DNA of 64,000 nt, taken from NCBI RefSeq assembly GCF_002742635.1, contig NZ_PEGF01000001.1, positions 1,240,001-1,304,000 on the forward strand. The letters are read 5' to 3'. The DNA is from Caulobacter sp. X. GTDB taxonomy: Bacteria > Pseudomonadota > Alphaproteobacteria > Caulobacterales > Caulobacteraceae. The position numbers and the translations under genes are program-made. Shown here one piece after another: positions 19,266 to 28,022 of this stretch (within the stretch, counting starts at the first letter, position 1; every line of letters starts with the position of its first letter). The notes beneath the pieces were generated by a model. It was not told the origin of the DNA. It did no database searches and was given only the letters and a program-made list of their open reading frames with translations.

Positions 19266-19289
19266 AAATGCATTTAATGTGCATCTTTT
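19266..19289. promoter_or_regulatory. NsrR box 2 (nsrR side)
   Basis: AAATGCATTTAATGTGCATC plus TTTT is an inverted repeat (ATGCA / TGCAT) close to the NsrR consensus, centred about 62 bp upstream of the nsrR start. With box 1 it would give repression of both divergent genes. Confidence 0.8.
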
Positions 19290-19338
19290 GGCCCGAACCG
19301 CTCGACGGACCCTCGCGGCTGCTGATAAGCCGAAGGCA

Positions 19339-19779
19339 ATGCGTCTGACTCGGTACACCGACTACGCCTTGCGCGTGCTTCTGCACCTCACCGCTTATGA
19401 CGAGCGCCTGGTGTCGATCGGCGAGATTTCGCGCGCCTATTCGATCTCGCAGAACCATCTGATGAAGGTGGTCCAGGACCTCAGCAGGACGGGTTTCGTC
19501 ACGGCGGTTCGGGGCCGAAACGGCGGGCTGCGCCTGGGCCGTCCTCCGGAAGAGATTCGCATCGGCGATGTCGTCCGACACACCGAGGACGGCTTCCAAC
19601 TCGTCGACTGCAGCACCTGCAAGGTCGCGCCCGCCTGCACCCTGCCTCGTGGCCTGAACGAGGCGACCCGGGCCTTCCTGGCGGTTCTCGACGGCTACAC
19701 CCTGGCGGACATGGCCAGCGCCCGCAGCGACCTTCGCATGCTGCTAGCCTCGCCTCCCCCTGGCGATCTAGCAATCTGA
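19339..19779 (+). CDS. nsrR: Rrf2-family NO-sensing repressor NsrR
   Basis: 146 residues from the ATG at 19339 (MRLTRYTDYALRVL, the usual Rrf2/NsrR start). Residues 1-65 form a winged helix (SISQNHLMKVVQDL recognition region). The iron-sulfur cluster ligands are Cys91, Cys94 and Cys100 (DCSTCKVAPACTL). NO destroys the cluster and releases DNA. The spacing C-x2-C-x5-C differs slightly from the E. coli protein. Divergent hmp and two boxes support NsrR rather than IscR or RirA. Confidence 0.92.
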   Translation: MRLTRYTDYALRVLLHLTAYDERLVSIGEISRAYSISQNHLMKVVQDLSRTGFVTAVRGRNGGLRLGRPPEEIRIGDVVRHTEDGFQLVDCSTCKVAPACTLPRGLNEATRAFLAVLDGYTLADMASARSDLRMLLASPPPGDLAI

Positions 19780-19840
19780 GGCGGCAGGGCGTGACGAATG
19801 TCATGTCGTCCGACTAGGCTGAGGATTGACGGAGGTCTGG

Positions 19841-20368
19841 ATGAAGAAACCGGTTCTGGAAATGTGGCTCGAGCGCGGCCTGTTCGCCTCGCGCTGGCTG
19901 ATGGCGCCCTTCTACGTTGGCCTCGTCGTGGCCTTGGCGGCGCTGATCGTGGTCTTTTTCCAGGAACTGGCGCACGAGCTGCCGCACCTGCTGTCGATGA
20001 AGCCCGAGGACGCGATCCTGCTGGCTCTGTCGCTGATCGACCTGTCGCTGGCCGCCAATCTGCTGGTGATCGTCATCCTGTCCGGCTACGAGAACTTTGT
20101 CTCCAAGATCGACACCGCCAGCCATGAGGACCGGCCCGATTGGATGGGCACGGTCGACTTCTCGGGTCTGAAGATGAAGCTGATCGCCTCGATCGTGGCG
20201 ATCTCGGCGATCGCCCTGCTCAAGGCCTTCCTGAAGCTGACCGAACCGGGCCAGGCGGTGGATCAGGTCCGCCTGTTCTGGCTGGTGATCGTGCACCTGT
20301 CGTTCGTCGCGTCCGGCGTGCTGCTGGCCGTCATGGACTGGCTGAACGGCAAGGTGGAGAAGCACTAG
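19841..20368 (+). CDS. UPF0114 (YqhA) family membrane protein
   Basis: 175 residues from the ATG at 19841, chosen because GGAGG precedes it; an upstream TTG would add five residues. LERGLFASRWLMAPFYVGLV is the family signature. Four hydrophobic segments predict an inner membrane protein with a conserved charged loop (GYENFVSKID). Function is unknown. It is independent of the NsrR genes apart from sharing direction. Confidence 0.9.
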   Translation: MKKPVLEMWLERGLFASRWLMAPFYVGLVVALAALIVVFFQELAHELPHLLSMKPEDAILLALSLIDLSLAANLLVIVILSGYENFVSKIDTASHEDRPDWMGTVDFSGLKMKLIASIVAISAIALLKAFLKLTEPGQAVDQVRLFWLVIVHLSFVASGVLLAVMDWLNGKVEKH

Positions 20369-20388
20369 GCCTCTCCAACGCCCTATGC

Positions 20389-21003
20389 CTAGAACGGCAG
20401 CGTGCGCCGCTTACGGCTATAGCCCAGATAGCCGACGTTGGCGCCCAGGCGCAGGCCGACGCCCGCGCGGATCGGGGCCAGGGTGATCTCGTCGGCCTTC
20501 TGGTAGTTCACGCCGAGTCCGCCCACGAGGTAGGCGCTGCCCTCGACGCCCGGGAAGCGGCGGAAGATCGCGTCGGGATATTGCAGGTTATAGCAGAGGG
20601 TGAAGACGCGGCTGGCGTTGCCGCCCCAGTCCCAGCCGATCGACGGCCCCTGCCAGAAGACCTCCATCGTCGGACGGCCCTTCATGTAGAGCAGGCCCCG
20701 GCCATAGCGGAGCCCGACGGCGATGGCGCCAGAACCCTCCTCGCCCGCGATATAGCCCGTGGGCTGGCCCTTCTCCTTGAACACCCGCTCGATCGCCGCG
20801 CCAGCGCTCTCGGCCGTCACGCCCAGGAAGTCGGAGGTGGCGCGCACCATCTCGTCGCGCGAATAGGTCGAGGCCCCGCCGGTCTCGTAGACCGGCCCGC
20901 TGGAGCCGGCCGGCGGCGGGTTGGCCTGGCGCGCCAGGGCGTCGGTCGCCGAGGCGGTCAGGCCGGCGGCGGCGCCGGAGAGGATCAGCTTGCGACGGTC
21001 CAT
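20389..21003 (-). CDS. eipA: DUF1134 periplasmic envelope-integrity protein EipA
   Basis: 204 residues from the ATG at 21003 with GGAGG upstream. A signal sequence (twin Arg MDRRKLILSGAAAGL, possibly Tat) is followed by a linker and the DUF1134/YSC84-like domain with VFWQGPSIGWDWGG and VFTLCYNL. The family member in Brucella is a periplasmic protein needed for envelope stress resistance and is linked genetically to O-polysaccharide synthesis. That fits its location in the same chromosome region as the O-antigen genes. Confidence 0.85.
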   Translation of the reverse strand: MDRRKLILSGAAAGLTASATDALARQANPPPAGSSGPVYETGGASTYSRDEMVRATSDFLGVTAESAGAAIERVFKEKGQPTGYIAGEEGSGAIAVGLRYGRGLLYMKGRPTMEVFWQGPSIGWDWGGNASRVFTLCYNLQYPDAIFRRFPGVEGSAYLVGGLGVNYQKADEITLAPIRAGVGLRLGANVGYLGYSRKRRTLPF

Positions 21004-21155
21004 GGGTGGGCCTCCAGGTCGGTTACTTTGCAACACTGTTGCAAGCCATTGAGACGGGTTTGCGGCCCCAAACTTAACGCGCGGTTAAGCATGACCGCCC
21101 GCCTTGCCGCACCCGCCCCCTCGCGAAGCGGGCCAAATGTGCTAGAGGCTGCGGC

Positions 21156-22964
21156 ATGACTTCGACGCCTCTCGACAAGATCCGTAACTTCTCGATCGTT
21201 GCGCACATTGACCACGGCAAATCGACGCTGTCCGATCGCCTGATCCAGACCACCGGCGGCCTCACCGCGCGCGAGATGAGCGCGCAGGTGCTGGACAACA
21301 TGGACATCGAGAAGGAGCGCGGGATCACCATCAAGGCGCAGACCGTGCGCCTGACCTACAAGGCCAATGACGGCGAGACCTATATCCTCAATCTGATGGA
21401 TACCCCCGGGCACGTCGACTTCGCCTACGAGGTGTCGCGCAGCCTGGCCGCCTGCGAAGGCTCGATCCTGGTCGTCGACGCCTCCCAGGGCGTGGAGGCC
21501 CAGACCCTGGCCAATGTCTACCAGGCCATCGACAACAACCACGAGATCGTCCCCGTCCTGAACAAGGTCGACCTGCCCGCCGCCGACGTCGAGCGCGTCA
21601 AGGCGCAGATCGAGGATGTCATCGGCCTGGACGCCTCCGACGCCGTCGAGTGCTCGGCCAAGACGGGCCTGGGCATTCCCGACGTCCTGGAAGCCATCGT
21701 CACCCGCCTGCCCGCCCCCAAGGGCGACCCCAACGCCCCGCTCAAGGCCCTGCTGGTCGACGCCTGGTACGACGCCTATCTGGGCGTCGTCGTCCTGGTC
21801 CGCATCTTCGACGGCGCGCTGAAGGCCGGCCAGCAGGTCCGCATGATGCAGACCGGCGCCACCCACCGCATCGACAAGGTCGGCGTCTTCACGCCCAAGG
21901 CCACCGACGTCGAGTACCTGGGCCCCGGCGAGGTCGGCTTCTTCACCGCCTCCATCAAGGAAGTGGCCGACGCCGCCGTCGGCGACACCATCACCGACGA
22001 GAAGAAGCCCACCGCCGCCCCGCTCAAGGGCTTCAAGGAAGTGGTCCCGGTCGTGTTCTGCGGCCTCTTCCCGGTCGACGCCGCCGACTTCGAGGACCTG
22101 CGCGCCGCCGTCGGCAAGCTGCGCCTCAACGACGCCAGCTTCACCTACGAGATGGAGAGCAGCGCCGCCCTGGGCTTCGGCTTCCGCTGCGGGTTCCTGG
22201 GCCTCCTGCACCTGGAGATCATCCAGGAGCGCCTCTCGCGCGAGTTCGACCTCGACCTGATCGCGACCGCCCCCTCGGTGGTCTACAAGATCAAGCTGCG
22301 CAACGGCGACGAGATCGAGCTGCACAACCCCGCCGACCTGCCCGACGTCATGCAGATCGAGGAGATCGCCGAGCCCTGGATCAAGGCCACGATCTTCACC
22401 CCCGACGAGTACCTGGGCGGCGTCATCAAGCTGTGCCAGGACCGCCGCGGCATGCAGCGCGAGCTCTCCTACGTCGGCAGCCGCGCCATGGTCGTCTACG
22501 ACCTGCCGCTGAACGAGGTGGTCTTCGACTTCTACGACCGCCTGAAGTCGATCTCGAAGGGCTACGCCAGCTTCGACTACCAGCTGGAGGACTACCGCGC
22601 CGGCGACCTCGTCAAGATGTCGATCCTGGTCAACAGCGAGCCCGTCGACGCCCTCTCGATGCTGGTCCACCGCAGCCGCGCCGAAAGCCGCGGCCGGGGC
22701 ATGTGCGAGAAGATGAAGGAGCTCATCCCCCAGCACATGTTCGTCATCCCGATCCAGGCCGCCATCGGCGGCCGCATCATCGCCCGCGAGACCGTGCGGG
22801 CCCTGCGCAAGGACGTGACCGCCAAGTGCTACGGCGGCGACGCCAGCCGCAAGCGCAAGCTTCTGGACAAGCAGAAGGAAGGCAAGAAGCGCATGCGCCA
22901 GTTCGGCAAGGTCGAGATCCCGCAGGAAGCCTTCATCGCCGCCCTGAAGATGGACGAGGATTGA
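21156..22964 (+). CDS. lepA: Elongation factor 4 (LepA)
   Basis: 602 residues. The GTPase domain has the P-loop AHIDHGKST, the DTPGH motif and NKVD. The EF-G-like domains follow, and the LepA-specific C-terminal domain ends in [23 protein letters not shown]. It binds the ribosome and is thought to act in back-translocation or 30S biogenesis. Codon use is strongly biased to C/G third positions, typical of a highly expressed gene. It marks the left edge of the restriction-modification island. Confidence 0.98.
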   Translation: MTSTPLDKIRNFSIVAHIDHGKSTLSDRLIQTTGGLTAREMSAQVLDNMDIEKERGITIKAQTVRLTYKANDGETYILNLMDTPGHVDFAYEVSRSLAACEGSILVVDASQGVEAQTLANVYQAIDNNHEIVPVLNKVDLPAADVERVKAQIEDVIGLDASDAVECSAKTGLGIPDVLEAIVTRLPAPKGDPNAPLKALLVDAWYDAYLGVVVLVRIFDGALKAGQQVRMMQTGATHRIDKVGVFTPKATDVEYLGPGEVGFFTASIKEVADAAVGDTITDEKKPTAAPLKGFKEVVPVVFCGLFPVDAADFEDLRAAVGKLRLNDASFTYEMESSAALGFGFRCGFLGLLHLEIIQERLSREFDLDLIATAPSVVYKIKLRNGDEIELHNPADLPDVMQIEEIAEPWIKATIFTPDEYLGGVIKLCQDRRGMQRELSYVGSRAMVVYDLPLNEVVFDFYDRLKSISKGYASFDYQLEDYRAGDLVKMSILVNSEPVDALSMLVHRSRAESRGRGMCEKMKELIPQHMFVIPIQAAIGGRIIARETVRALRKDVTAKCYGGDASRKRKLLDKQKEGKKRMRQFGKVEIPQEAFIAALKMDED

Positions 22965-23028
22965 TCCGGGCGGTTAGCGCCGATCCTAGCTTTCAGTCTA
23001 AAGTATTCGTTATGCGAGTATTTTTCCG

Positions 23029-23436
23029 ATGAATGAGCGAAATCAACCAGACGACCTCCAGGAAATCCGCTCTGAACTTCAGCGCGCTCTACGCCATTTG
23101 CAGGATCAAATGGCATCATTGGATCTTTTGCGAGAGCCTAGCCATGGAAATGGCTTGGAGCTCTTGCTCAAAAAACACAAGCTTCTAGCTCTGAAGATGG
23201 ATGGAAACCGAAATCACGGACGCCCTCATCTACATATAGACTATCACCGTAAGAAACACATGGCCTCTTACGCGATCGACAACGGCCAACTACTTGCTGG
23301 AAACGGAACGTATGACGGAGTAGTGCAGCCGTGGATAGCGCACAACCGCATTAATCTTATAAAAGTCTGGAATGGCATTAGGGGGTCTGGCGCAGATCCG
23401 GTCATCGTAGCCCAGCTTCAGGCTAGCACTATCTAG
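23029..23436 (+). CDS. Small hypothetical protein of the R-M island
   Basis: 135 residues. An N-terminal helical region (1-45) is followed by HGRPHLHIDYHRKKHMASYAI and DNGQLLAGN, a text reminiscent of the DUF4160 family of small toxin-antitoxin-associated proteins, but the match is loose. GC content is clearly lower than in lepA or the vsr gene, a sign of transfer. It lies 26 bp upstream of vsr on the same strand and may be part of the island. Confidence 0.6.
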   Translation: MNERNQPDDLQEIRSELQRALRHLQDQMASLDLLREPSHGNGLELLLKKHKLLALKMDGNRNHGRPHLHIDYHRKKHMASYAIDNGQLLAGNGTYDGVVQPWIAHNRINLIKVWNGIRGSGADPVIVAQLQASTI

Positions 23437-23461
23437 CAGTCCAGCGGATATTCCCCTCTCG

Positions 23462-23875
23462 ATGGACACCCTCTCCCCCGCCGACCGCAGCGCCCGAATG
23501 GCCCGCGTCAAGGGCAAGGGGTCCAGCGCCGAGATGGCGGTCCGCCGGCTCGTCCACCGCCTGGGCTATCGCTACCGGCTGCACGGCGGAAAGCTGCCTG
23601 GCCGGCCGGACCTGGTGTTCCCCGGCCGCAAGAAGGTGATCTTCGTCCACGGCTGTTTCTGGCATCGCCATCCCGATCCGGACTGCAAGCTGGCGCGGCT
23701 GCCCAAATCACGGCACGAGTTCTGGATCCCGAAGCTGGAAGGGAATCGCGCGCGCGATCTTCGTCAGCTGGCGGAGTTGGAAACCCTCGGCTGGCGGGCC
23801 CTCGTCCTTTGGGAATGCGGGCTCAAGGACGAGACTTCCCTCGAGAACGAAATTAGAACATTCTTGGACTCATGA
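23462..23875 (+). CDS. vsr: Very-short-patch repair endonuclease Vsr
   Basis: 137 residues. SPADRSARMARVKGKGSSAEMAVRRLVH is the family N-terminus, split here only for description: the key parts are RMARVKGK and the E of SSAEM. FVHGCFWHRHPDPDC supplies the catalytic Asp/His and zinc ligands. Vsr nicks next to T in T:G mismatches produced by deamination of 5-methylcytosine, correcting mutations caused by the adjacent methyltransferase. Its TGA overlaps the ATG of the methyltransferase (ATGA). Confidence 0.93.
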   Translation: MDTLSPADRSARMARVKGKGSSAEMAVRRLVHRLGYRYRLHGGKLPGRPDLVFPGRKKVIFVHGCFWHRHPDPDCKLARLPKSRHEFWIPKLEGNRARDLRQLAELETLGWRALVLWECGLKDETSLENEIRTFLDS

Positions 23876-25053
23876 AGTCGATCGAGCTATTCGCGGGCGC
23901 CGGGGGGCTGGGGATCGGCCTGTGTCGGGCGGGGTTCAAGCCGACCAAGGTGGTCGAGTGGAACCGCTATTGCCGCGAGACCATCGCCGAGAACCGCGCC
24001 AGCAAGGCCTCGCCCATGGCCGGCTGGCCGCAGGTCGAGGGCGATGTGCGCCATGTCGACTTTCGAGACCTCGAGGGCAAGGTTGATCTCGTCTCGGGCG
24101 GACCGCCCTGCCAGCCGTTCTCGCTGGGCGGCAAGCACCGGGCCTATGACGACACCCGCGACATGTTCCCTCAGGCGATCCGGGCGGTGCGCGAGACGCG
24201 CCCCCGGGCCTTCGTGTTCGAGAACGTCAAAGGCCTGACCCGCGCGACCTTCCGCAACTACTTCGAATATATCCGGCTGCAACTGGAGCATCCCGAGGTC
24301 ACCATCAAGACCGACCGCGACGGTCGTCCGACCGAGGATTGGACCGAGCACCTCGCTCGACTCCAGAAGCACGCCACACAAAGCAAATACCCGGGGCTGC
24401 ACTACCACGTGGTCGCCCAGGTCCTGAATGCCGCCGACTATGGCGTGCCTCAGAAGCGCGAACGCGTGATCTTCGTTGGCTTCCGCTCGGACGTCGATGC
24501 GAATTGGTCGTTCCCTGTCGCGACCCATTCCGCCGACGCGCTGCTGTGGGCGCAGTATCGCTCGGAAGACTATTGGGACGCGCACGAGGTCGCCAAGCGC
24601 GCGCGCCCAGACCTGTCGGCGGCTCCCGCCCGCGCGCTGGCGCTGAAGGAAAAGCCCATTGAACTGGCCTGGCGCACGGTGCGCGACGCGATCGCCGATC
24701 TGCCCGATCCCGAGTTCGAGCCCGAGGCCGCCGCCGAGATCGCCTATCACCGCTTCCAGCCTGGCGCCCGGTCCTATCCCGGCCACACGGGCAGCCCGCT
24801 GGATGAACCCGCCAAGACCTTGAAGGCCGGCGTCCACGGCGTGCCCGGCGGCGAGAACATGCTGGCGCGTCCGGATGGCTCGGTGCGCTACTTCTCCGTT
24901 CGCGAAAGCGCGCGCCTGCAAACCTTCCCCGACAGCTTCATTTTCCACGGCGCCTGGGGCGAGGTGATGCGCCAATTGGGTAACGCCGTGCCCGTTCGCC
25001 TCGCGGAGGTGATTGGCAAGGACGTCGCGCGGAAGTTACGCTACGCGGCGTGA
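23872..25053 (+). CDS. DNA (cytosine-5-)-methyltransferase
   Basis: 393 residues with the C5-MTase motifs in order: I, ELFAGAGGLGIG (AdoMet); IV, GGPPCQPFS (catalytic Cys); VI, FENVKG; VIII, QKRERVIF; X, QLGNAVPV. The variable target-recognition region lies between VIII and X. It methylates cytosine in the restriction site, protecting the host from the nuclease encoded next, with which it shares a GTGA overlap. Pairing with an Eco29kI-type nuclease suggests CCGCGG as target; that is inference. Confidence 0.95.
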   Translation: MKSIELFAGAGGLGIGLCRAGFKPTKVVEWNRYCRETIAENRASKASPMAGWPQVEGDVRHVDFRDLEGKVDLVSGGPPCQPFSLGGKHRAYDDTRDMFPQAIRAVRETRPRAFVFENVKGLTRATFRNYFEYIRLQLEHPEVTIKTDRDGRPTEDWTEHLARLQKHATQSKYPGLHYHVVAQVLNAADYGVPQKRERVIFVGFRSDVDANWSFPVATHSADALLWAQYRSEDYWDAHEVAKRARPDLSAAPARALALKEKPIELAWRTVRDAIADLPDPEFEPEAAAEIAYHRFQPGARSYPGHTGSPLDEPAKTLKAGVHGVPGGENMLARPDGSVRYFSVRESARLQTFPDSFIFHGAWGEVMRQLGNAVPVRLAEVIGKDVARKLRYAA

Positions 25054-25880
25054 GCAAGCCCAACTCCCTCGACCAAGAGATCGCCGGCCTACGCGACCGC
25101 GTCGCCGCGCTGACCAGCCTCGCCGATAGCGCGCCCTTCTCGCCCGCCGCGCGGCGCAAGGTCGACCACGAGCTGCGGGGGGTCATCGAGGCGCTGGAGG
25201 CGGCGCTGCGGCGCCTCGATCCGATCGCCATGCCGCGCTCGATCTTCGATCCGAGCAACCCGAAGGTGATCGGGCGCTTCACGGCCTTGGCGCTGGTGGC
25301 GCAGGAGCGCGTGCCCTTAAACGCCGTGGGGCAGTTCTACGGCTCGGGCGTCTACGCGATCTACTATCGTGGCCCCTACTCGCTGTACGCGCCTCTCTCG
25401 GGCGCGGAGACGCCCATCTATGTCGGTCAGGCCGCGCCTGGCGATCAGGGCGCGCACACCGCTCGCGAACAGGGACCCCGCCTCGCCGCGCGCTTGAACG
25501 AGCATCGAAAGAACATCGCCAAGGCGACAACCACGCTGGATGTCGCCGATTTCGACGCCCGGTATCTCGTCGTCCAATCTGGTTGGGAGACGGCGGCCGA
25601 GGACTATCTGATCCACCTGTTCAAGCCGATCTGGAACAACGAGACCAACCTGCTCTATGGGCTGGGCAAGCACGGCGACAGCGCCACGACGCGCGCCAAT
25701 AAGCGCTCGCCCTGGGACACGTTGCATCCTGGCCGCGCCTGGGCCGCGAAATCGACGGAAGACGCGCGCCCCGTCGATCAGATCGTGACGGACGTGACCG
25801 CGCACTTCGCGAGACACGCTCCGTATCGCGAGCGCACGACGTTGTTGGAAGACTTCTTCGCCGAGCTGAGACAGGGCTAA
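25050..25880 (+). CDS. Eco29kI-type GIY-YIG restriction endonuclease
   Basis: 276 residues, GTG start overlapping the methyltransferase stop. The GIY-YIG core is seen as GSGVYAIYYRG ... PIYVGQA, then the Arg and His of RLAARLNEHRKNI, and the catalytic Glu in ETAAEDYLIHLFKPIWNN with its final Asn. These match the layout of Eco29kI, which cuts CCGCGG. An N-terminal helical extension (1-80) is present. Coupled translation after the methyltransferase helps ensure protection comes first. Confidence 0.88.
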   Translation: MSKPNSLDQEIAGLRDRVAALTSLADSAPFSPAARRKVDHELRGVIEALEAALRRLDPIAMPRSIFDPSNPKVIGRFTALALVAQERVPLNAVGQFYGSGVYAIYYRGPYSLYAPLSGAETPIYVGQAAPGDQGAHTAREQGPRLAARLNEHRKNIAKATTTLDVADFDARYLVVQSGWETAAEDYLIHLFKPIWNNETNLLYGLGKHGDSATTRANKRSPWDTLHPGRAWAAKSTEDARPVDQIVTDVTAHFARHAPYRERTTLLEDFFAELRQG

Positions 25881-25984
25881 TCCCCCCACCTCTCCGCCCA
25901 CCTAACCCCCTGAATTCCCTCGCCTGACCCCCGCTCTACGCCCCGCTCCGTCCTCGGTGTCCGGAACGGCCGTATTCTTGGGGC

Positions 25985-26989
25985 ATGAGCAACGCACATC
26001 CCAACGCCCGCCCCACCTGGTTCCGCCTCTCGGAGGCCTCGTGGGCCCAGGTGGCCGAAGAGTACAAGAACGGCGCGACCGCCGCCGAGCTGGGGGCCAA
26101 GTGGAAAGTCTCGCCGACCAGCATCTATCGCCACGCCTGCAAGGACGGCTGGACCAAGAAGGCGCACGGCGACGCGGTGGCGCGCGAGCACGCCGCGGCC
26201 TTCGAGGCCGAGGCCGCGCGGCGGGCGGCGCTGGGCGGCGCGGGGCCCCTGCCCGGCGAGCTGTGGCTGACCGGCGACGAGGACGCCGACGAGGAAGCCC
26301 TCAGCGCCTTTGACCCGGCCTTCGCCGCCGCGTCGGGCCGGGTCCCGCCCCCTCCCCCGCTGTCGACCGATCCCTCCGACCTGAAGGCCGCGACGCTGGC
26401 GCGGCTGGCGGCGGCGATCCAGTCGGGGCGCGACCAGGAGGCGCTGAGGCTGGCCACCCTGGCCGACCGGCTGACGCGGCTGGCCTCGGCCGACGACGTG
26501 GGGATGGGGGCGTTTCCGGGCGACGGCGCCGCGCCCGACGGCGACGAGCCCTATGACGCCGAGCGGGCGCGGCTGCTGATGACCGGCTTCGTCGACTGGC
26601 GGCCGTCGCGGGCCCAGGTCGAGCACGAGACGTCCTACATGTTCCGCTCGATCTACCTGATCGCCCTGGCCATGCTGCTGAAGCCCGACACCGTGCCGGG
26701 CCTCTTCAAGCGGCGGGTCATGCGCTTTCGCCGCGACTATCTGGGCGAGGACGATCCCCAGGCGATGGAGGCGGCCGAGATCATCACCGAGGGCCTGCTG
26801 CGCGAGCAGGAGGTGGTGGCCATGGACTTCACGGACCTGACGCCCCGTCCGGCCCGCAAGCTGCCGGCGCGGACCTGGCCGCCGCCGCGTCCGCCGTATC
26901 CCTCGCGCAAGGACCTGGCCAAGCTGGCCACGCCCCTGCCGCCGGCCGAGCCCCTTCCCGGGGCGGTGCGTTATGGGCGGAAGCGCTAG
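25985..26989 (+). CDS. HTH-containing hypothetical protein, 334 aa
   Basis: Residues about 20-55 form a helix-turn-helix of the Trp-rich, terminase-small-subunit or resolvase type: VAEEYKNGATAAELGAKWKVSPTSIYRHACKD is one continuous pattern whose key parts are TAAELGAKWKVS and TSIYRHA. The rest is acidic and Ala/Pro-rich with a later helical domain (residues 215-290). I do not recognise the full protein. Its 3' end overlaps the convergent gene by 4 nt. Confidence 0.65.
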   Translation: MSNAHPNARPTWFRLSEASWAQVAEEYKNGATAAELGAKWKVSPTSIYRHACKDGWTKKAHGDAVAREHAAAFEAEAARRAALGGAGPLPGELWLTGDEDADEEALSAFDPAFAAASGRVPPPPPLSTDPSDLKAATLARLAAAIQSGRDQEALRLATLADRLTRLASADDVGMGAFPGDGAAPDGDEPYDAERARLLMTGFVDWRPSRAQVEHETSYMFRSIYLIALAMLLKPDTVPGLFKRRVMRFRRDYLGEDDPQAMEAAEIITEGLLREQEVVAMDFTDLTPRPARKLPARTWPPPRPPYPSRKDLAKLATPLPPAEPLPGAVRYGRKR

Positions 26990-27876
26990 GGCCTGCCGCC
27001 TTCGGCCAGATACTGCGCCTCCCACCAGCTCAGCAGGCCCTGCTCGCGCATGACCGCGAAGAAGCGCATCAGGATCTGGGCGTGGCGTTCCGAGAAGGCG
27101 CGCCAGCGGGGCTCCTCCATCAGCTCGGGCGGGATCAGATAGCCGCGGCCGACCTTCTGGCACAGGCCGTTGTCGGTGATGCGCAGGGCGTTGCGGCGGA
27201 CGCTCTCGAACGGCAGGCCCAGGGCCCGGGCGACGGCCGAGGCCGAGGCGGGCTTGCCGCCGGCGGCCAGGCCCCCGTCGAGGATGGCGAACAGCATCAC
27301 CACGCTGAACGGGTCGCCGACCATCGGCATCAGGGCCTCGATCAGGCGCAGGAAGTGGTCGACCCACAGCCGCATCATCTGGCGCATCGGCAGCGGCTGG
27401 TCCGGGGTCGCGGGCGGGACCGGGGCCAGGCATCCCGCCCGGCGCAGATTGGCGTAGAACTGGGCGAAGGTGTTCCAGGTCTCCATCGCCATCTCCACCG
27501 CGTGGGGCGAGTAGGTGAAGGCCTGGGGCAGGATCACGCCGTCGTCGCTCATCACCAGGATGCCGGCCTCGGCCAGGGCGACCACGCGGCGCCGCGCGGT
27601 CTCCTGGGGCACGCCCAGCGAGGTGGCGATAGCCCGGACGCGGGCGGGCCGCCGCATCTCGTCGGGCGGCGAGGCGTCGAGGCCCGCATAGGTCTTCTGG
27701 AACTCGGGGTCGCGGGACAGGGGGGCGAGGTTGGCCTGGGCGATGGCCAGCATCAGCAGGGTGTCGAGCGCCGAGCGGTGCCCCTGCCTGCGAAATCCGT
27801 TCGGGATCAACTGGGCCGAGAAGGCCAGGCACAGGCCTTCGCAGGTCCTGTCCACCGTCGCGGTTGATGCACTCAT
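26986..27876 (-). CDS. Predicted double winged-helix regulator
   Basis: 296 residues from the ATG at 27876. Two similar DNA-binding-like segments are visible: RVRAIATSLGVPQETARRRVVALAEAG (key parts ATSLGVPQETARRR) and ASAVARALGLPFESVRRNAL, both helix-turn-helix like, about 130 residues apart. A family name cannot be given. It probably controls transcription as a tandem winged-helix protein; the target is unknown. The neighbour on the other strand also has an HTH. Confidence 0.7.
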   Translation of the reverse strand: MSASTATVDRTCEGLCLAFSAQLIPNGFRRQGHRSALDTLLMLAIAQANLAPLSRDPEFQKTYAGLDASPPDEMRRPARVRAIATSLGVPQETARRRVVALAEAGILVMSDDGVILPQAFTYSPHAVEMAMETWNTFAQFYANLRRAGCLAPVPPATPDQPLPMRQMMRLWVDHFLRLIEALMPMVGDPFSVVMLFAILDGGLAAGGKPASASAVARALGLPFESVRRNALRITDNGLCQKVGRGYLIPPELMEEPRWRAFSERHAQILMRFFAVMREQGLLSWWEAQYLAEGGRP

Positions 27877-28022
27877 GATGTCGAAACCCTGGGAAGGGCT
27901 CCGGGACCTGCCCCTATGCTTGGCCCCCTCGCCCGTCCACATTTTGCGCCCTGGGCTGATCTAGTCCGCGGCGCGGGCGGGCGCAATTCACAAGCTGGTC
28001 TGTATGGTTATCCGCGCGGCGA

